5,343 bases of DNA from an uncultured Veillonella sp. Lineage in GTDB: Bacteria; Bacillota; Negativicutes; Veillonellales; Veillonellaceae. Position 1 is the first letter of the stretch. Every line of letters begins with the position of its first letter. Location: contig CABQQJ010000077.1 of the NCBI GenBank assembly GCA_902466275.1, positions 1-5,343 on the forward strand, in the 5' to 3' direction. The notes beneath the pieces were generated by a model. It saw only the letters and a list, made by a program, of their open reading frames with translations. It ran no database searches and had not been told where the DNA came from. A program made the translations under genes and the position numbers. Shown here one piece after another: positions 1 through 5,343 of the stretch.

Positions 1-363
1 ACTACCTATGAAATTATAGAAGAAGTACCGCTTATGGTATTGAAGAAAAATGGACGCCGTGAATTATTTGATCGCGGTAAATTATTGAATGGTCTATTGC
101 GCTCTTGTGATAAACGCACAGTGCCTATGTCCGTTATGGAACAAGTAGTTAATGATGTAGAGCGCGATATTCGTAACGAAATCAATCAAGAGGTTACAAC
201 CGACCGCATTGGGGAACTTGTATTGCAACAATTGAAAGATATTGACCAAGTTGCGTATGTTCGTTTCGCCAGCGTATATCGTAAGTTCGATAATATCGAT
301 AGCTTCATGGAAGAGCTTAAAGCGCTTAAAAAATTAGATGCTAAAAAACCAAAACGTAGTTAG
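1..363 (+). CDS. nrdR: Transcriptional repressor NrdR, 5'-truncated by window edge
   Basis: NrdR is a cytosolic zinc-ribbon/ATP-cone repressor that senses ATP/dATP and shuts down ribonucleotide reductase genes. The reading frame is open from base 1 (TTYEIIEEVP...) and runs 120 codons to a TAG stop; the ATG at 34 is internal, not the start. What is visible is the end of the zinc-ribbon linker (TTYE) and then the whole ATP-cone: the VLKKNGRRELFDR motif at visible residues 13-25 and the family hallmark YVRFASVYRKF at 86-96, followed by a lysine-rich tail. The family is usually about 150-155 residues, so roughly 35 N-terminal residues, including the four zinc cysteines, lie upstream of the window. 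Only 26 bases separate it from the dipeptidase gene, so read-through into that gene is plausible. I saw no NrdR-box-like palindrome pair in the window, so its targets are elsewhere or upstream. Confidence 0.96.
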   Translation, partial: TTYEIIEEVPLMVLKKNGRRELFDRGKLLNGLLRSCDKRTVPMSVMEQVVNDVERDIRNEINQEVTTDRIGELVLQQLKDIDQVAYVRFASVYRKFDNIDSFMEELKALKKLDAKKPKRS

Positions 364-381
364 TTGATGTTACTACATAGT

Positions 382-392
382 GAGGCTTTATG
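382..392 (+). promoter_or_regulatory. Ribosome binding site with short spacing, dipeptidase start
   Basis: A GAGG core (382-385, within AGTGAGG) lies only four bases before the ATG at 390. It supports ATG 390 as the start, even though four bases is short for a Shine-Dalgarno spacing. The 12-base string GAGGCTTTATGA spanning this site recurs exactly at the start of the glycosyltransferase gene (4976-4987). Confidence 0.6.
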
Positions 393-1316
393 ATAGATTT
401 ACATTGCGATACGATAATGCAATTACTCGATCATCCCGATAGTGGTGATTTATATCGTAATACTTGGAAAATCGATATAGAAAAATTACAAAAGGCTCAC
501 AGTAAGGTACAAGATTTTGCACTTTTTATCAATATTGGTGAGACGAATGACCCTTATGGTCGCTATGAAGAGATGCGTAATTTGTGTGTATCACAAATTC
601 ATCACTATGGAGAGCACATACAACATGTGCTCTCTTATCAAGATGTAGAGTCTGTATACAAGTCTGGTAAGATTGGGGCGATCATGTCTATTGAGGAAGG
701 TGGCGTACTAGGTGGCGATTTAAATAAACTTAAACAAGCTTACCAAGATGGAGTCAGACTTATAACGCTAACATGGAACTATCCAAATGGACTTGGCGAG
801 CCACATTGTGGTGAGCAACATAAAAAATTAACATCTAAAGGTGTTGAATTTGTTGAGGCTATGCAAGATTTAGGGATAATCGTTGACTGTTCACATCTCA
901 ATGACGCTGGTACAGAGCAATTAGGAGATATTTTAGATGTTCCTTTTATAGCATCTCATTCAAATGCACGGGAAGTTCGGGCTCATACGCGAAATTTGCC
1001 GGATAATCTTATTAGACTTATCGCTAATAAGGGAGGTATTATAGGACTTAATTTTGCACAGAATTTTCTCGGCACATCGCCAATTAGTCGCATTGAAGAT
1101 ATTGTTAAACATGGTCTATATCTCATCGACAAGGGCGGTGAAGATGTAGTGGCATTAGGAACTGATTTTGATGGGATTCCACCCAACACAGAGATTGAAG
1201 ATATGTCTCAAATGAGTCGTCTTTATGATGCATTTAAAGAGGCAGGCTTATCTGTGGAACAGTGTGAAAAGTTATTCTGGAAAAATGCAGATAGACTACT
1301 AAAGGAGATTTTATAA
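390..1316 (+). CDS. Membrane dipeptidase family (peptidase M19) metallo-dipeptidase
   Basis: This is a 308-residue zinc dipeptidase of the renal-dipeptidase (M19) amidohydrolase-like family, which cleaves dipeptides and often tolerates a D-residue at the second position. The fingerprint is complete: DLHCDT at 3-8 (metal ligands H5 and D7), SIEEGG at 100-105 (E102 the likely bridging ligand), LTWN at 127-130, DCSHL at 166-170 (H169), ASHSNAR at 188-194 (H190) and GTDFDG at 257-262. The length is normal for bacterial members. There is no signal peptide, membrane segment or lipobox, so despite the family name it should be cytosolic. The start at 390 gives the HxD motif right at the N-terminus, as usual, and has a GAGG site in front. 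Its stop overlaps the gmhA start (TAATG), which implies translational coupling with heptose synthesis. The physiological substrate cannot be read from sequence; peptidoglycan-derived or imported dipeptides are possible, and that is inference. Confidence 0.93.
   Translation: MIDLHCDTIMQLLDHPDSGDLYRNTWKIDIEKLQKAHSKVQDFALFINIGETNDPYGRYEEMRNLCVSQIHHYGEHIQHVLSYQDVESVYKSGKIGAIMSIEEGGVLGGDLNKLKQAYQDGVRLITLTWNYPNGLGEPHCGEQHKKLTSKGVEFVEAMQDLGIIVDCSHLNDAGTEQLGDILDVPFIASHSNAREVRAHTRNLPDNLIRLIANKGGIIGLNFAQNFLGTSPISRIEDIVKHGLYLIDKGGEDVVALGTDFDGIPPNTEIEDMSQMSRLYDAFKEAGLSVEQCEKLFWKNADRLLKEIL
610..634. repeat. Perfect 10-bp inverted repeat inside the dipeptidase gene
   Basis: The arms GAGAGCACAT (610-619) and ATGTGCTCTC (625-634) are exact reverse complements around a 5-base loop, ACAAC; a G-U pair could extend the stem by one. 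It covers codons for about residues 74-82. No T-run follows, so it is not a standard intrinsic terminator. It could form a stable mRNA hairpin, or it could be chance. Confidence 0.55.
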
Positions 1317-1885
1317 TGACTGATTTAAATCCAATCATTGCTGATCGTTTTACTGAGCATCTTGAAGTGTTTGGTAAGACTATGGAACATATGGATACCA
1401 TTCAAGAAATCGGATATCGCTGTAAAGCGGCTTTAGAAAATGGTAATAAAATTTTGTTCTGTGGTAATGGTGGCTCTGCGGCAGACTCTCAACATTTAGC
1501 AGCTGAATTGATTTGTCGCTTTAAAAAGGAACGGCGCTCTCTTGCAGGCATTGCATTAACTACTGATACATCCGCATTAACAGCTATTGCGAATGACTAT
1601 GATTTTGAATCTGTTTTTGCACGTCAAGTAGAGGGCTTAGGCCGTACAGGTGATGTTCTCATCGGTATTTCTACTTCTGGTAACTCCAAGAATGTTGTAA
1701 AAGCTGCAGAAATGGCCCGTTCTATTGGTATGCATACCATTGCTTTCACCGGTGAAGGGGGCGGCAAACTAGCCGAACTATGTGATATTACACTGGCTAT
1801 TCCCAGTAATGTGACAGCGCGCATTCAAGAAATGCATATCTTAGCTGGCCACATTATATGCGAAATTATTGAAGAAGATTATTAA
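1316..1885 (+). CDS. gmhA: Phosphoheptose isomerase GmhA (sedoheptulose 7-phosphate isomerase)
   Basis: GmhA carries out the first committed step of ADP-heptose synthesis, converting sedoheptulose 7-phosphate to D-glycero-D-manno-heptose 7-phosphate in the cytosol. The 189 residues match the family length (E. coli enzyme 192). It is one SIS domain, with the phosphate-binding loop [12 protein letters not shown] at 49-60 and the second SIS loop STSGNSKNV at 119-127. The residues matching the E. coli zinc/catalytic set are all present with an offset of one: H60, E64, Q171 and H179; E64 and H179 are the expected acid/base pair. The family is a homotetramer. The ATG shares its A with the stop of the dipeptidase gene, and a good AAAGGAG site (1301-1307) lies inside the 3' end of that gene, so the two are translationally coupled. 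DiaA and other SIS proteins are alternatives, but the conserved active site and the neighbours settle it as GmhA. Confidence 0.96.
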   Translation: MTDLNPIIADRFTEHLEVFGKTMEHMDTIQEIGYRCKAALENGNKILFCGNGGSAADSQHLAAELICRFKKERRSLAGIALTTDTSALTAIANDYDFESVFARQVEGLGRTGDVLIGISTSGNSKNVVKAAEMARSIGMHTIAFTGEGGGKLAELCDITLAIPSNVTARIQEMHILAGHIICEIIEEDY

Positions 1886-1913
1886 CCGATAGGTTTTTAC
1901 TTATAGATACACA

Positions 1914-1941
1914 TTGTTTCAATTATAAATTTATTTAAATT
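1914..1941 (+). promoter_or_regulatory. Possible weak internal promoter upstream of hldE
   Basis: The gap between gmhA and hldE (1886-1978) is very AT-rich, while the junctions around it are tight. TTGTTT (1914-1919) and TAAATT (1936-1941) with a 16-base spacer form a poor sigma-70-type match, and TATAAA at 1924-1929 is another possible -10 without a good -35. The gap also holds short AT palindromes and a weak 6-bp hairpin at 1889-1904 with no following T-run, so I see no terminator. Low confidence: AT-rich DNA throws up such matches easily. Confidence 0.22.
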
Positions 1942-1962
1942 AGGAACATATGTAATTTTGAT

Positions 1963-1981
1963 AAGGAATAGGTGGATTATG
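1963..1981 (+). promoter_or_regulatory. Ribosome binding site that decides the hldE start
   Basis: AAGGA (1963-1967) and AGGTGG (1970-1975) precede the ATG at 1979. AAGGA sits 11 bases away and AGGTGG three bases away. Both lie downstream of the in-frame TTG at 1958, which has no comparable site before it, so ATG 1979 is the better start. Confidence 0.65.
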
Positions 1982-3457
1982 ATAAATACTACCATTAATC
2001 AGTTTTTAACAAAGCAACTGCCAAACTTGAAGATTGCCGTTGTAGGCGATGTAATGGTAGATCGTTATGTTTTTGGTGATGTAAGTCGTATTTCTCCAGA
2101 AGCACCGGTTCCTGTAAACCGCGTGTCCAAGATGAAAGAGGTCCTTGGTGGAGCTGGTAATGTTGCATCTAATCTGTCTAATTTAGACTGTAAAGTATAT
2201 CTTGGTGCACTAGCAGGTAATGACGACCATGGCCATTTATTAAAAAATTTACTTGATACTGATAAAATCGATACGACTGGTTTAATCACTAGTGATGACC
2301 GCTCTACTATTACTAAGATGCGCATATTAGGTGATCGTCAACAGATGATGCGCCTTGATTTTGAAACGATTACAGATTTAACAAGTGGGGAAGAGGCACG
2401 ACTGTCTGCTTGGCTAGAACATCTATGTAAGACTGGTATCGATGGTATTGTTGTATCTGACTATGGCAAAGGCGTTTGTACACCAACATTGCTAAAAAAA
2501 ATCTTTAGTTTAGCTAAGGAGTATGGTGTACAAACCATTGTAGATCCTAAGGGTTCAGACTGGTCTAAATATAATGGTGCAACCTGTATTACACCGAATG
2601 TAAAAGAACTAGGTGAATGTGTAGGTCATAAGTTAGCTAATGATGATGCCACCATCGTAGAGGCAGCTAAGTCAGTACTGGCTAATGTTGATTTAGAATA
2701 TATTGTAGCTACACGGTCAGCAAAAGGGATTACTGTTATTGCAAAGGATGGACGCACATGGCATAATCCGGCTACACAACAAGAGGTATTCGATGTAAGT
2801 GGTGCAGGCGATACTGTTGTATCCATGATGATGACATGCCTTGCCAGTGGCCTATCTATGCGTTTAGCCTTACATATTGCTAATGGCGCTGCAGGCATCG
2901 TCGTATCTAAGGTTGGAACATATCCAATTCATCGTTCTGAATTACTGGATTTATGGCATTCTTATAAGCATAGTGTTCAATCGAAGCCTTTATACACAAA
3001 GGAAGAGATGAAGCAGCTTATTACACAATGGCAAAATAAGGGTGAAACTGTTGTGTTTACAAATGGTTGTTTTGACATTCTTCATCGTGGGCATATTACG
3101 TATCTACAAGAGGCTGCTCAGTTAGGTGATCATCTAATTATTGGTTTAAATTCCGATGCTTCTGTTAGACGCCTAAAGGGTGAAACACGTCCCATCGTAA
3201 GTGAAGAGGATAGAGCAGCATTATTAAGTGCGTTGCGCTGTATAGATGGTGTGGTTTTATTCGAAGAGGATACACCAGCTGAACTATTAGCTTATTTGCG
3301 TCCTAATACGCTAGTTAAGGGCGGCGATTATAAGATAGAAGATATTATTGGACGTGAGTCCGTAGATCATGTAGAGGTGCTTTCATTTAAAGAAGGTTAC
3401 TCTACATCAGATATTGTAGGGAAAATAGCTACTATGGCTAAGGAGGGCAAATTATGA
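1979..3457 (+). CDS. hldE: Bifunctional heptose 7-phosphate kinase / heptose 1-phosphate adenylyltransferase HldE
   Basis: HldE (RfaE) acts twice in the heptose pathway: it phosphorylates heptose 7-phosphate at C1, and after GmhB has acted it transfers AMP from ATP to heptose 1-phosphate. From ATG 1979 it is 492 residues (E. coli 477). Residues 1 to about 325 are a PfkB/ribokinase-type kinase: GDVMVDRY at 23-30, GGAGNVA at 58-64, DYGKGV at 161-166, and GAGDT at 275-279 with D278 the catalytic base. Residues about 355-492 are a cytidylyltransferase-fold domain: TNGCFDILHRGH at 361-372 with the HxGH nucleotide motif (H369, H372), VKGGDYK at 447-452 onward, and STSDIV at 475-480. Both active sites look intact, so the fusion is functional rather than split into HldA and HldC. 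A TTG start at 1958 would add seven residues but lacks a good binding site. The end overlaps hldD by ATGA. Confidence 0.96.
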   Translation: MINTTINQFLTKQLPNLKIAVVGDVMVDRYVFGDVSRISPEAPVPVNRVSKMKEVLGGAGNVASNLSNLDCKVYLGALAGNDDHGHLLKNLLDTDKIDTTGLITSDDRSTITKMRILGDRQQMMRLDFETITDLTSGEEARLSAWLEHLCKTGIDGIVVSDYGKGVCTPTLLKKIFSLAKEYGVQTIVDPKGSDWSKYNGATCITPNVKELGECVGHKLANDDATIVEAAKSVLANVDLEYIVATRSAKGITVIAKDGRTWHNPATQQEVFDVSGAGDTVVSMMMTCLASGLSMRLALHIANGAAGIVVSKVGTYPIHRSELLDLWHSYKHSVQSKPLYTKEEMKQLITQWQNKGETVVFTNGCFDILHRGHITYLQEAAQLGDHLIIGLNSDASVRRLKGETRPIVSEEDRAALLSALRCIDGVVLFEEDTPAELLAYLRPNTLVKGGDYKIEDIIGRESVDHVEVLSFKEGYSTSDIVGKIATMAKEGKL

Positions 3458-4419
3458 TTATCGTAACAGGTGGTGCTGGTTTTATTGGCAGTAATATTGT
3501 GAAAGCACTGAATGATCGTGGTCGTACAGATATTCTCATCGTAGATGATCTTACAGATGGTCGTAAGATTCGCAATATTCAAAATCTAGAATTTCTAGAT
3601 TACATCGATTGTGATGATTTTGATTGTGCTATTGCTGATGGTACATTCGACGTTGGCCCTATTGAAGTCGTATTCCATGAAGGTGCTTGTGCAGACACAA
3701 TGGAATATAATGGCAAATACATGATGAAGAACAACTATGAAGGTTCTAAAAATCTATTCCATTATTGCCAAGACCGTCGCATTCCATTCATCTATGCCTC
3801 CTCTGCATCTACCTATGGTAATGGTACACATGGTTTCGTAGAAACGCCTGAAGCTGAAGAAGCACTTAATCCATATGCGTATTCTAAGCTGTTATTCGAC
3901 CGTTATGTACGCAAATATGAAGGTGAATATACTGCACAGGTAGTTGGTTTACGTTACTTTAACGTATATGGTCCTAATGAGGCTCATAAAGATAAAATGG
4001 CTTCTTTGGTACGTCAAATGTTCTACAAAAATAAAGAAACAGGTATTATTAATCTCTTTGAAGGTACAGATGGCTACGAAGATGGTGGTCAAACACGTGA
4101 CTTTATCTATGTAAAAGACGTAGTTAATGTAAACTTCTATTTCTGGGAACACCCTGAAATCTCTGGTACTTTCAACTGTGGTACAGGTAATGCTCATAGC
4201 TTTAACCAATTCATGCAAGCTGTTATCGACTACAATGGTCAAGGCAAAATTGAATATGTGCCATTCCCAGAGGTGTTAAAGGGTAAATACCAAAGCTTTA
4301 CAGAGGCTGATACTACTAAATTGTTAGCCGCTGGCTATGACAAAGGGTTCCATAAAATGGAAGATGCCGTTAAAGAATATTGTGAACTATTAGATAATAA
4401 CGAAGGGTATTTACGCTAA
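3454..4419 (+). CDS. hldD: ADP-L-glycero-D-manno-heptose 6-epimerase HldD
   Basis: HldD (RfaD) is the last step of donor synthesis: an NADP-dependent short-chain-dehydrogenase-type epimerase that inverts C6 of ADP-D-glycero-D-manno-heptose. The 321 residues compare with 310 in E. coli. The N-terminus MIIVTGGAGFIGSNIV is nearly that of the proteobacterial enzyme and holds the Rossmann GGAGFIG loop (6-12). S116/S117 in YASSAST, Y141 and K145 of the YxxxK motif (NPYAYSK), and K179 in the EAHKDK segment match the catalytic set of the E. coli enzyme (S116, Y140, K144, K178). The ATG lies inside the hldE stop (ATGA), with a strong AAGGAGGG site at 3440-3447 and 6-base spacing. Codon choice differs from the neighbours: by my count 13 of 21 Phe codons are TTC, against 2 of 9 in hldE and 1 of 9 in the dipeptidase. 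Other extended-SDR epimerases are excluded by the context and the close E. coli-like sequence. Confidence 0.97.
   Translation: MIIVTGGAGFIGSNIVKALNDRGRTDILIVDDLTDGRKIRNIQNLEFLDYIDCDDFDCAIADGTFDVGPIEVVFHEGACADTMEYNGKYMMKNNYEGSKNLFHYCQDRRIPFIYASSASTYGNGTHGFVETPEAEEALNPYAYSKLLFDRYVRKYEGEYTAQVVGLRYFNVYGPNEAHKDKMASLVRQMFYKNKETGIINLFEGTDGYEDGGQTRDFIYVKDVVNVNFYFWEHPEISGTFNCGTGNAHSFNQFMQAVIDYNGQGKIEYVPFPEVLKGKYQSFTEADTTKLLAAGYDKGFHKMEDAVKEYCELLDNNEGYLR
3583..3601. repeat. 19-bp palindrome inside hldD
   Basis: AATCTAGAA (3583-3591) and TTCTAGATT (3593-3601) are exact reverse complements around a single central T. It lies over hldD codons of about 44-50. As RNA it could fold as an 8-bp stem with a 3-base loop; as DNA it is an operator-like dyad. 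It may be chance, since the region is AT-rich and the codons are those expected for the protein. Confidence 0.45.
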
Positions 4420-4913
4420 TGCGCAAGGTATTATTTTTAGATCGCGATGGTGTTATTAATAAGGATGTTAGTTATCTATACAAAATCAGCGATTTAGAGT
4501 GGGTAGATGGTGCAAAAGAGGCCCTTGCTTATGCTCATAGTAAGGGCTATGATCTCATTGTCGTGACAAATCAGAGTGGTGTAGCTCGTGGTTATTATAA
4601 AGAATCTGATGTTCAGATTTTACATGACTATATGGCTCATGAACTAGATCGCAGTGGAGCACCGATTTTACATTTCTATTACTGTCCACATCATAAAGAA
4701 GGTATTGTTCCTCTCTATGCAGTAGAATGTGAATGTAGAAAGCCTAAACCTGGCATGATTAAGCAAGCTATTAAGGATTATGATGTAAATATATCAGATA
4801 GTTTTCTTATCGGTGATAGTCAGCGTGATGTTGATGCAGCTGAGGCTGCTGGCATTAAGGGGTATCTATTTAAAGGCTCTAATCTATTGGATTTCATTAA
4901 AACAATAATTTAA
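4419..4913 (+). CDS. gmhB: D-glycero-beta-D-manno-heptose 1,7-bisphosphate 7-phosphatase GmhB (compact form)
   Basis: GmhB removes the 7-phosphate from heptose 1,7-bisphosphate so that HldE can adenylylate the 1-phosphate. It is a HAD phosphatase of the GmhB/histidinol-phosphatase type. Motif I is DRDG at 8-11 (nucleophile D8, acid/base D10), motif II is TNQSG at 50-54, RKPKPGM at 107-113 carries the motif III basic residue, and GDSQRD at 132-137 is motif IV (D133, D137). The structural zinc site that marks this subfamily is present: C89, H91, C104 and C106 (CPHH ... CEC). At 164 residues it is shorter than the E. coli enzyme (191), mainly at the C-terminus, but no motif is lost. The ATG shares its A with the hldD stop (TAATG); the nearest purine tract, GAAGGG at 4402-4407, is 11 bases away, so expression may rely on coupling to hldD. 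The beta anomer is inferred from HldE in the same cluster, not read from the protein. Confidence 0.94.
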   Translation: MRKVLFLDRDGVINKDVSYLYKISDLEWVDGAKEALAYAHSKGYDLIVVTNQSGVARGYYKESDVQILHDYMAHELDRSGAPILHFYYCPHHKEGIVPLYAVECECRKPKPGMIKQAIKDYDVNISDSFLIGDSQRDVDAAEAAGIKGYLFKGSNLLDFIKTII

Positions 4914-4972
4914 TCATTTATTCCATTTAGTTTATTTCGGAAGAATATATTTGGGTTTGTTGTGTTGTATTT

Positions 4973-4986
4973 GGGGAGGCTTTATG
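4973..4986 (+). promoter_or_regulatory. Ribosome binding site of the glycosyltransferase gene
   Basis: GGGGAGG (4973-4979) lies four bases before ATG 4984 and fixes that start. The 70-base gap before it (from 4914) is AT- and T-rich. TATATT at 4946-4951 resembles a -10 element but has no acceptable -35 at the right distance, and there is no terminator hairpin after gmhB. Confidence 0.6.
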
Positions 4987-5343
4987 AAAGATTACAAGAA
5001 TATACTCATCATCAAGATGAGTTCCTTAGGTGATGTAATTCACGCATTGCCTACCTTGTACGCTGTGCGCAAGAATTGGCCTAATGCGCGTATTACATGG
5101 GCTATTCATGAGCAATTCGCTAGCCTCTTACCTGGTACACCATGGGTTGATGACGTGATTATCATTGACAAAAAACAACTAAAGAAGCCTACGTATTTAT
5201 ATCAATTGCGCAAGGAGCTACATAGTCGTCATTTTGATATGACCTTGGACCTTCAATGTATTGCTAAAAGCGCTATTGTATCTTTATTATCTGGTTCTCC
5301 TGAAAAGTATGGCTACTGGGAGCTTCGCGAAGGAAGCAATCTA
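4984..5343 (+). CDS. Glycosyltransferase family 9, heptosyltransferase I (WaaC)-like, 3'-truncated by window edge
   Basis: An open frame of 120 codons runs from ATG 4984 to the last base without a stop. It is the N-terminal GT-B half of a family 9 glycosyltransferase, the family that moves L-glycero-D-manno-heptose from ADP-heptose onto Kdo or the first heptose of LPS core at the cytosolic face of the inner membrane. After a short start, KNILIIKMSSLGDVIHALPT (5-24) matches the WaaC pattern KxSSxGDxxHxLP; D17 lines up with the catalytic aspartate of WaaC and K11 and H20 are also conserved. DLQCIAKSA (89-97) corresponds to the WaaC DxQGxxKSA segment, with C in place of the usual G. The family is about 320-350 residues, so roughly two thirds is missing, including the ADP-heptose binding half. 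There is no signal peptide. I favour WaaC over WaaF because of the SSxGDxxH motif, but acceptor and donor cannot be settled from this fragment, so I leave the symbol blank. It follows gmhB in the same direction and fits as the consumer of the product. Confidence 0.9.
   Translation, partial: MKDYKNILIIKMSSLGDVIHALPTLYAVRKNWPNARITWAIHEQFASLLPGTPWVDDVIIIDKKQLKKPTYLYQLRKELHSRHFDMTLDLQCIAKSAIVSLLSGSPEKYGYWELREGSNL

Noticed and set aside
34..36. ATG at 34 as the true start of the first gene
   Set aside because: The frame is open to base 1 and its translation (TTYEIIEEVP) continues the NrdR family sequence, so the gene starts upstream of the window.
1008..1031. 8-bp inverted repeat CTTATTAG/CTAATAAG with an 8-base loop
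   Set aside because: It is AT-rich, inside a conserved gene, has a long loop and no T-run; repeats of this strength are likely by chance in a window this size.
983..1824. - strand open frames at 983-1189 and 1624-1824
   Set aside because: They are antisense to the dipeptidase and gmhA, with no domain and no support from context.
1958..1978. TTG at 1958 as the start of hldE
   Set aside because: It would add seven residues, including a tryptophan and two arginines, with no ribosome binding site before it; the AAGGA/AGGTGG stretch lies after it and serves ATG 1979.
2065..2898. Two - strand open frames (2065-2325 and 2626-2898) within hldE
   Set aside because: Both are antisense to conserved kinase-domain coding sequence, with low-complexity proline/serine/alanine-rich translations and no domain; they are shadows.
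3397..3582. - strand open frame across the hldE/hldD junction
   Set aside because: It covers the ends of two strongly supported genes and their ATGA overlap and has no protein features.
3949..4242. Open frame of 97 codons on the - strand inside hldD
   Set aside because: It lies wholly antisense to a well-supported gene, has no recognisable domain, and is best read as a shadow of the hldD codons.
4914..4983. Terminator or promoter between gmhB and the glycosyltransferase gene
   Set aside because: No GC-rich hairpin with a T-run is present, and TATATT at 4946-4951 lacks a -35 partner at 16-18 bases.
5004..5022. 7-bp inverted repeat ACTCATC/GATGAGT near the glycosyltransferase start
   Set aside because: It is short and falls after the ribosome binding site and start codon; it could affect early translation, but a 7-bp match is expected by chance.
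1..5343. Mobile element, CRISPR array, defence system, tRNA or riboswitch
   Set aside because: There are no spaced direct repeats, transposase or integrase motifs, tRNA-like folds or long leader regions; nearly all bases are in recognised housekeeping or envelope genes.

Overview
The window looks chromosomal and comes from a diderm bacterium with moderately low G+C (about 40 percent by eye). Every gene is on the + strand, with GGAGG-type ribosome binding sites. A set of heptose genes needed for lipopolysaccharide core sits behind nrdR, a repressor gene common in Firmicutes. That pairing, and the look of the proteins, suggests the Negativicutes (outer-membrane Firmicutes), with Veillonella or a close relative as my best guess. 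The placement is inference from protein style and gene mix, not from a marker gene.

Layout: (1) 1-363, the 3' part of nrdR, cut by the window edge; (2) 390-1316, a cytosolic M19 metallo-dipeptidase; (3) 1316-1885, gmhA; (4) a 93-base AT-rich gap, 1886-1978; (5) 1979-3457, hldE, a kinase/adenylyltransferase fusion; (6) 3454-4419, hldD; (7) 4419-4913, gmhB; (8) a 70-base gap, 4914-4983; (9) 4984 to the edge, the N-terminal 120 codons of a family 9 glycosyltransferase resembling heptosyltransferase I (WaaC). Three junctions overlap: dipeptidase-gmhA and hldD-gmhB as TAATG (1 base), hldE-hldD as ATGA (4 bases). This points to one or two translationally coupled operons. No gene-free stretch is longer than 93 bases.

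Working together: GmhA turns sedoheptulose 7-phosphate into D-glycero-D-manno-heptose 7-phosphate. The kinase half of HldE makes the 1,7-bisphosphate, GmhB removes the 7-phosphate, the transferase half of HldE adds AMP to give ADP-D-glycero-D-manno-heptose, and HldD epimerises it to ADP-L-glycero-D-manno-heptose. The family 9 enzyme probably spends this donor on the LPS inner core. The pathway is complete and each enzyme keeps its expected catalytic residues.

I see no mobile element, CRISPR array, RNA gene or clearly new system. Points worth a second look are the coupling of a dipeptidase to gmhA, a shift in codon choice in hldD, a compact GmhB, two perfect inverted repeats inside genes, and the possible internal promoter ahead of hldE.
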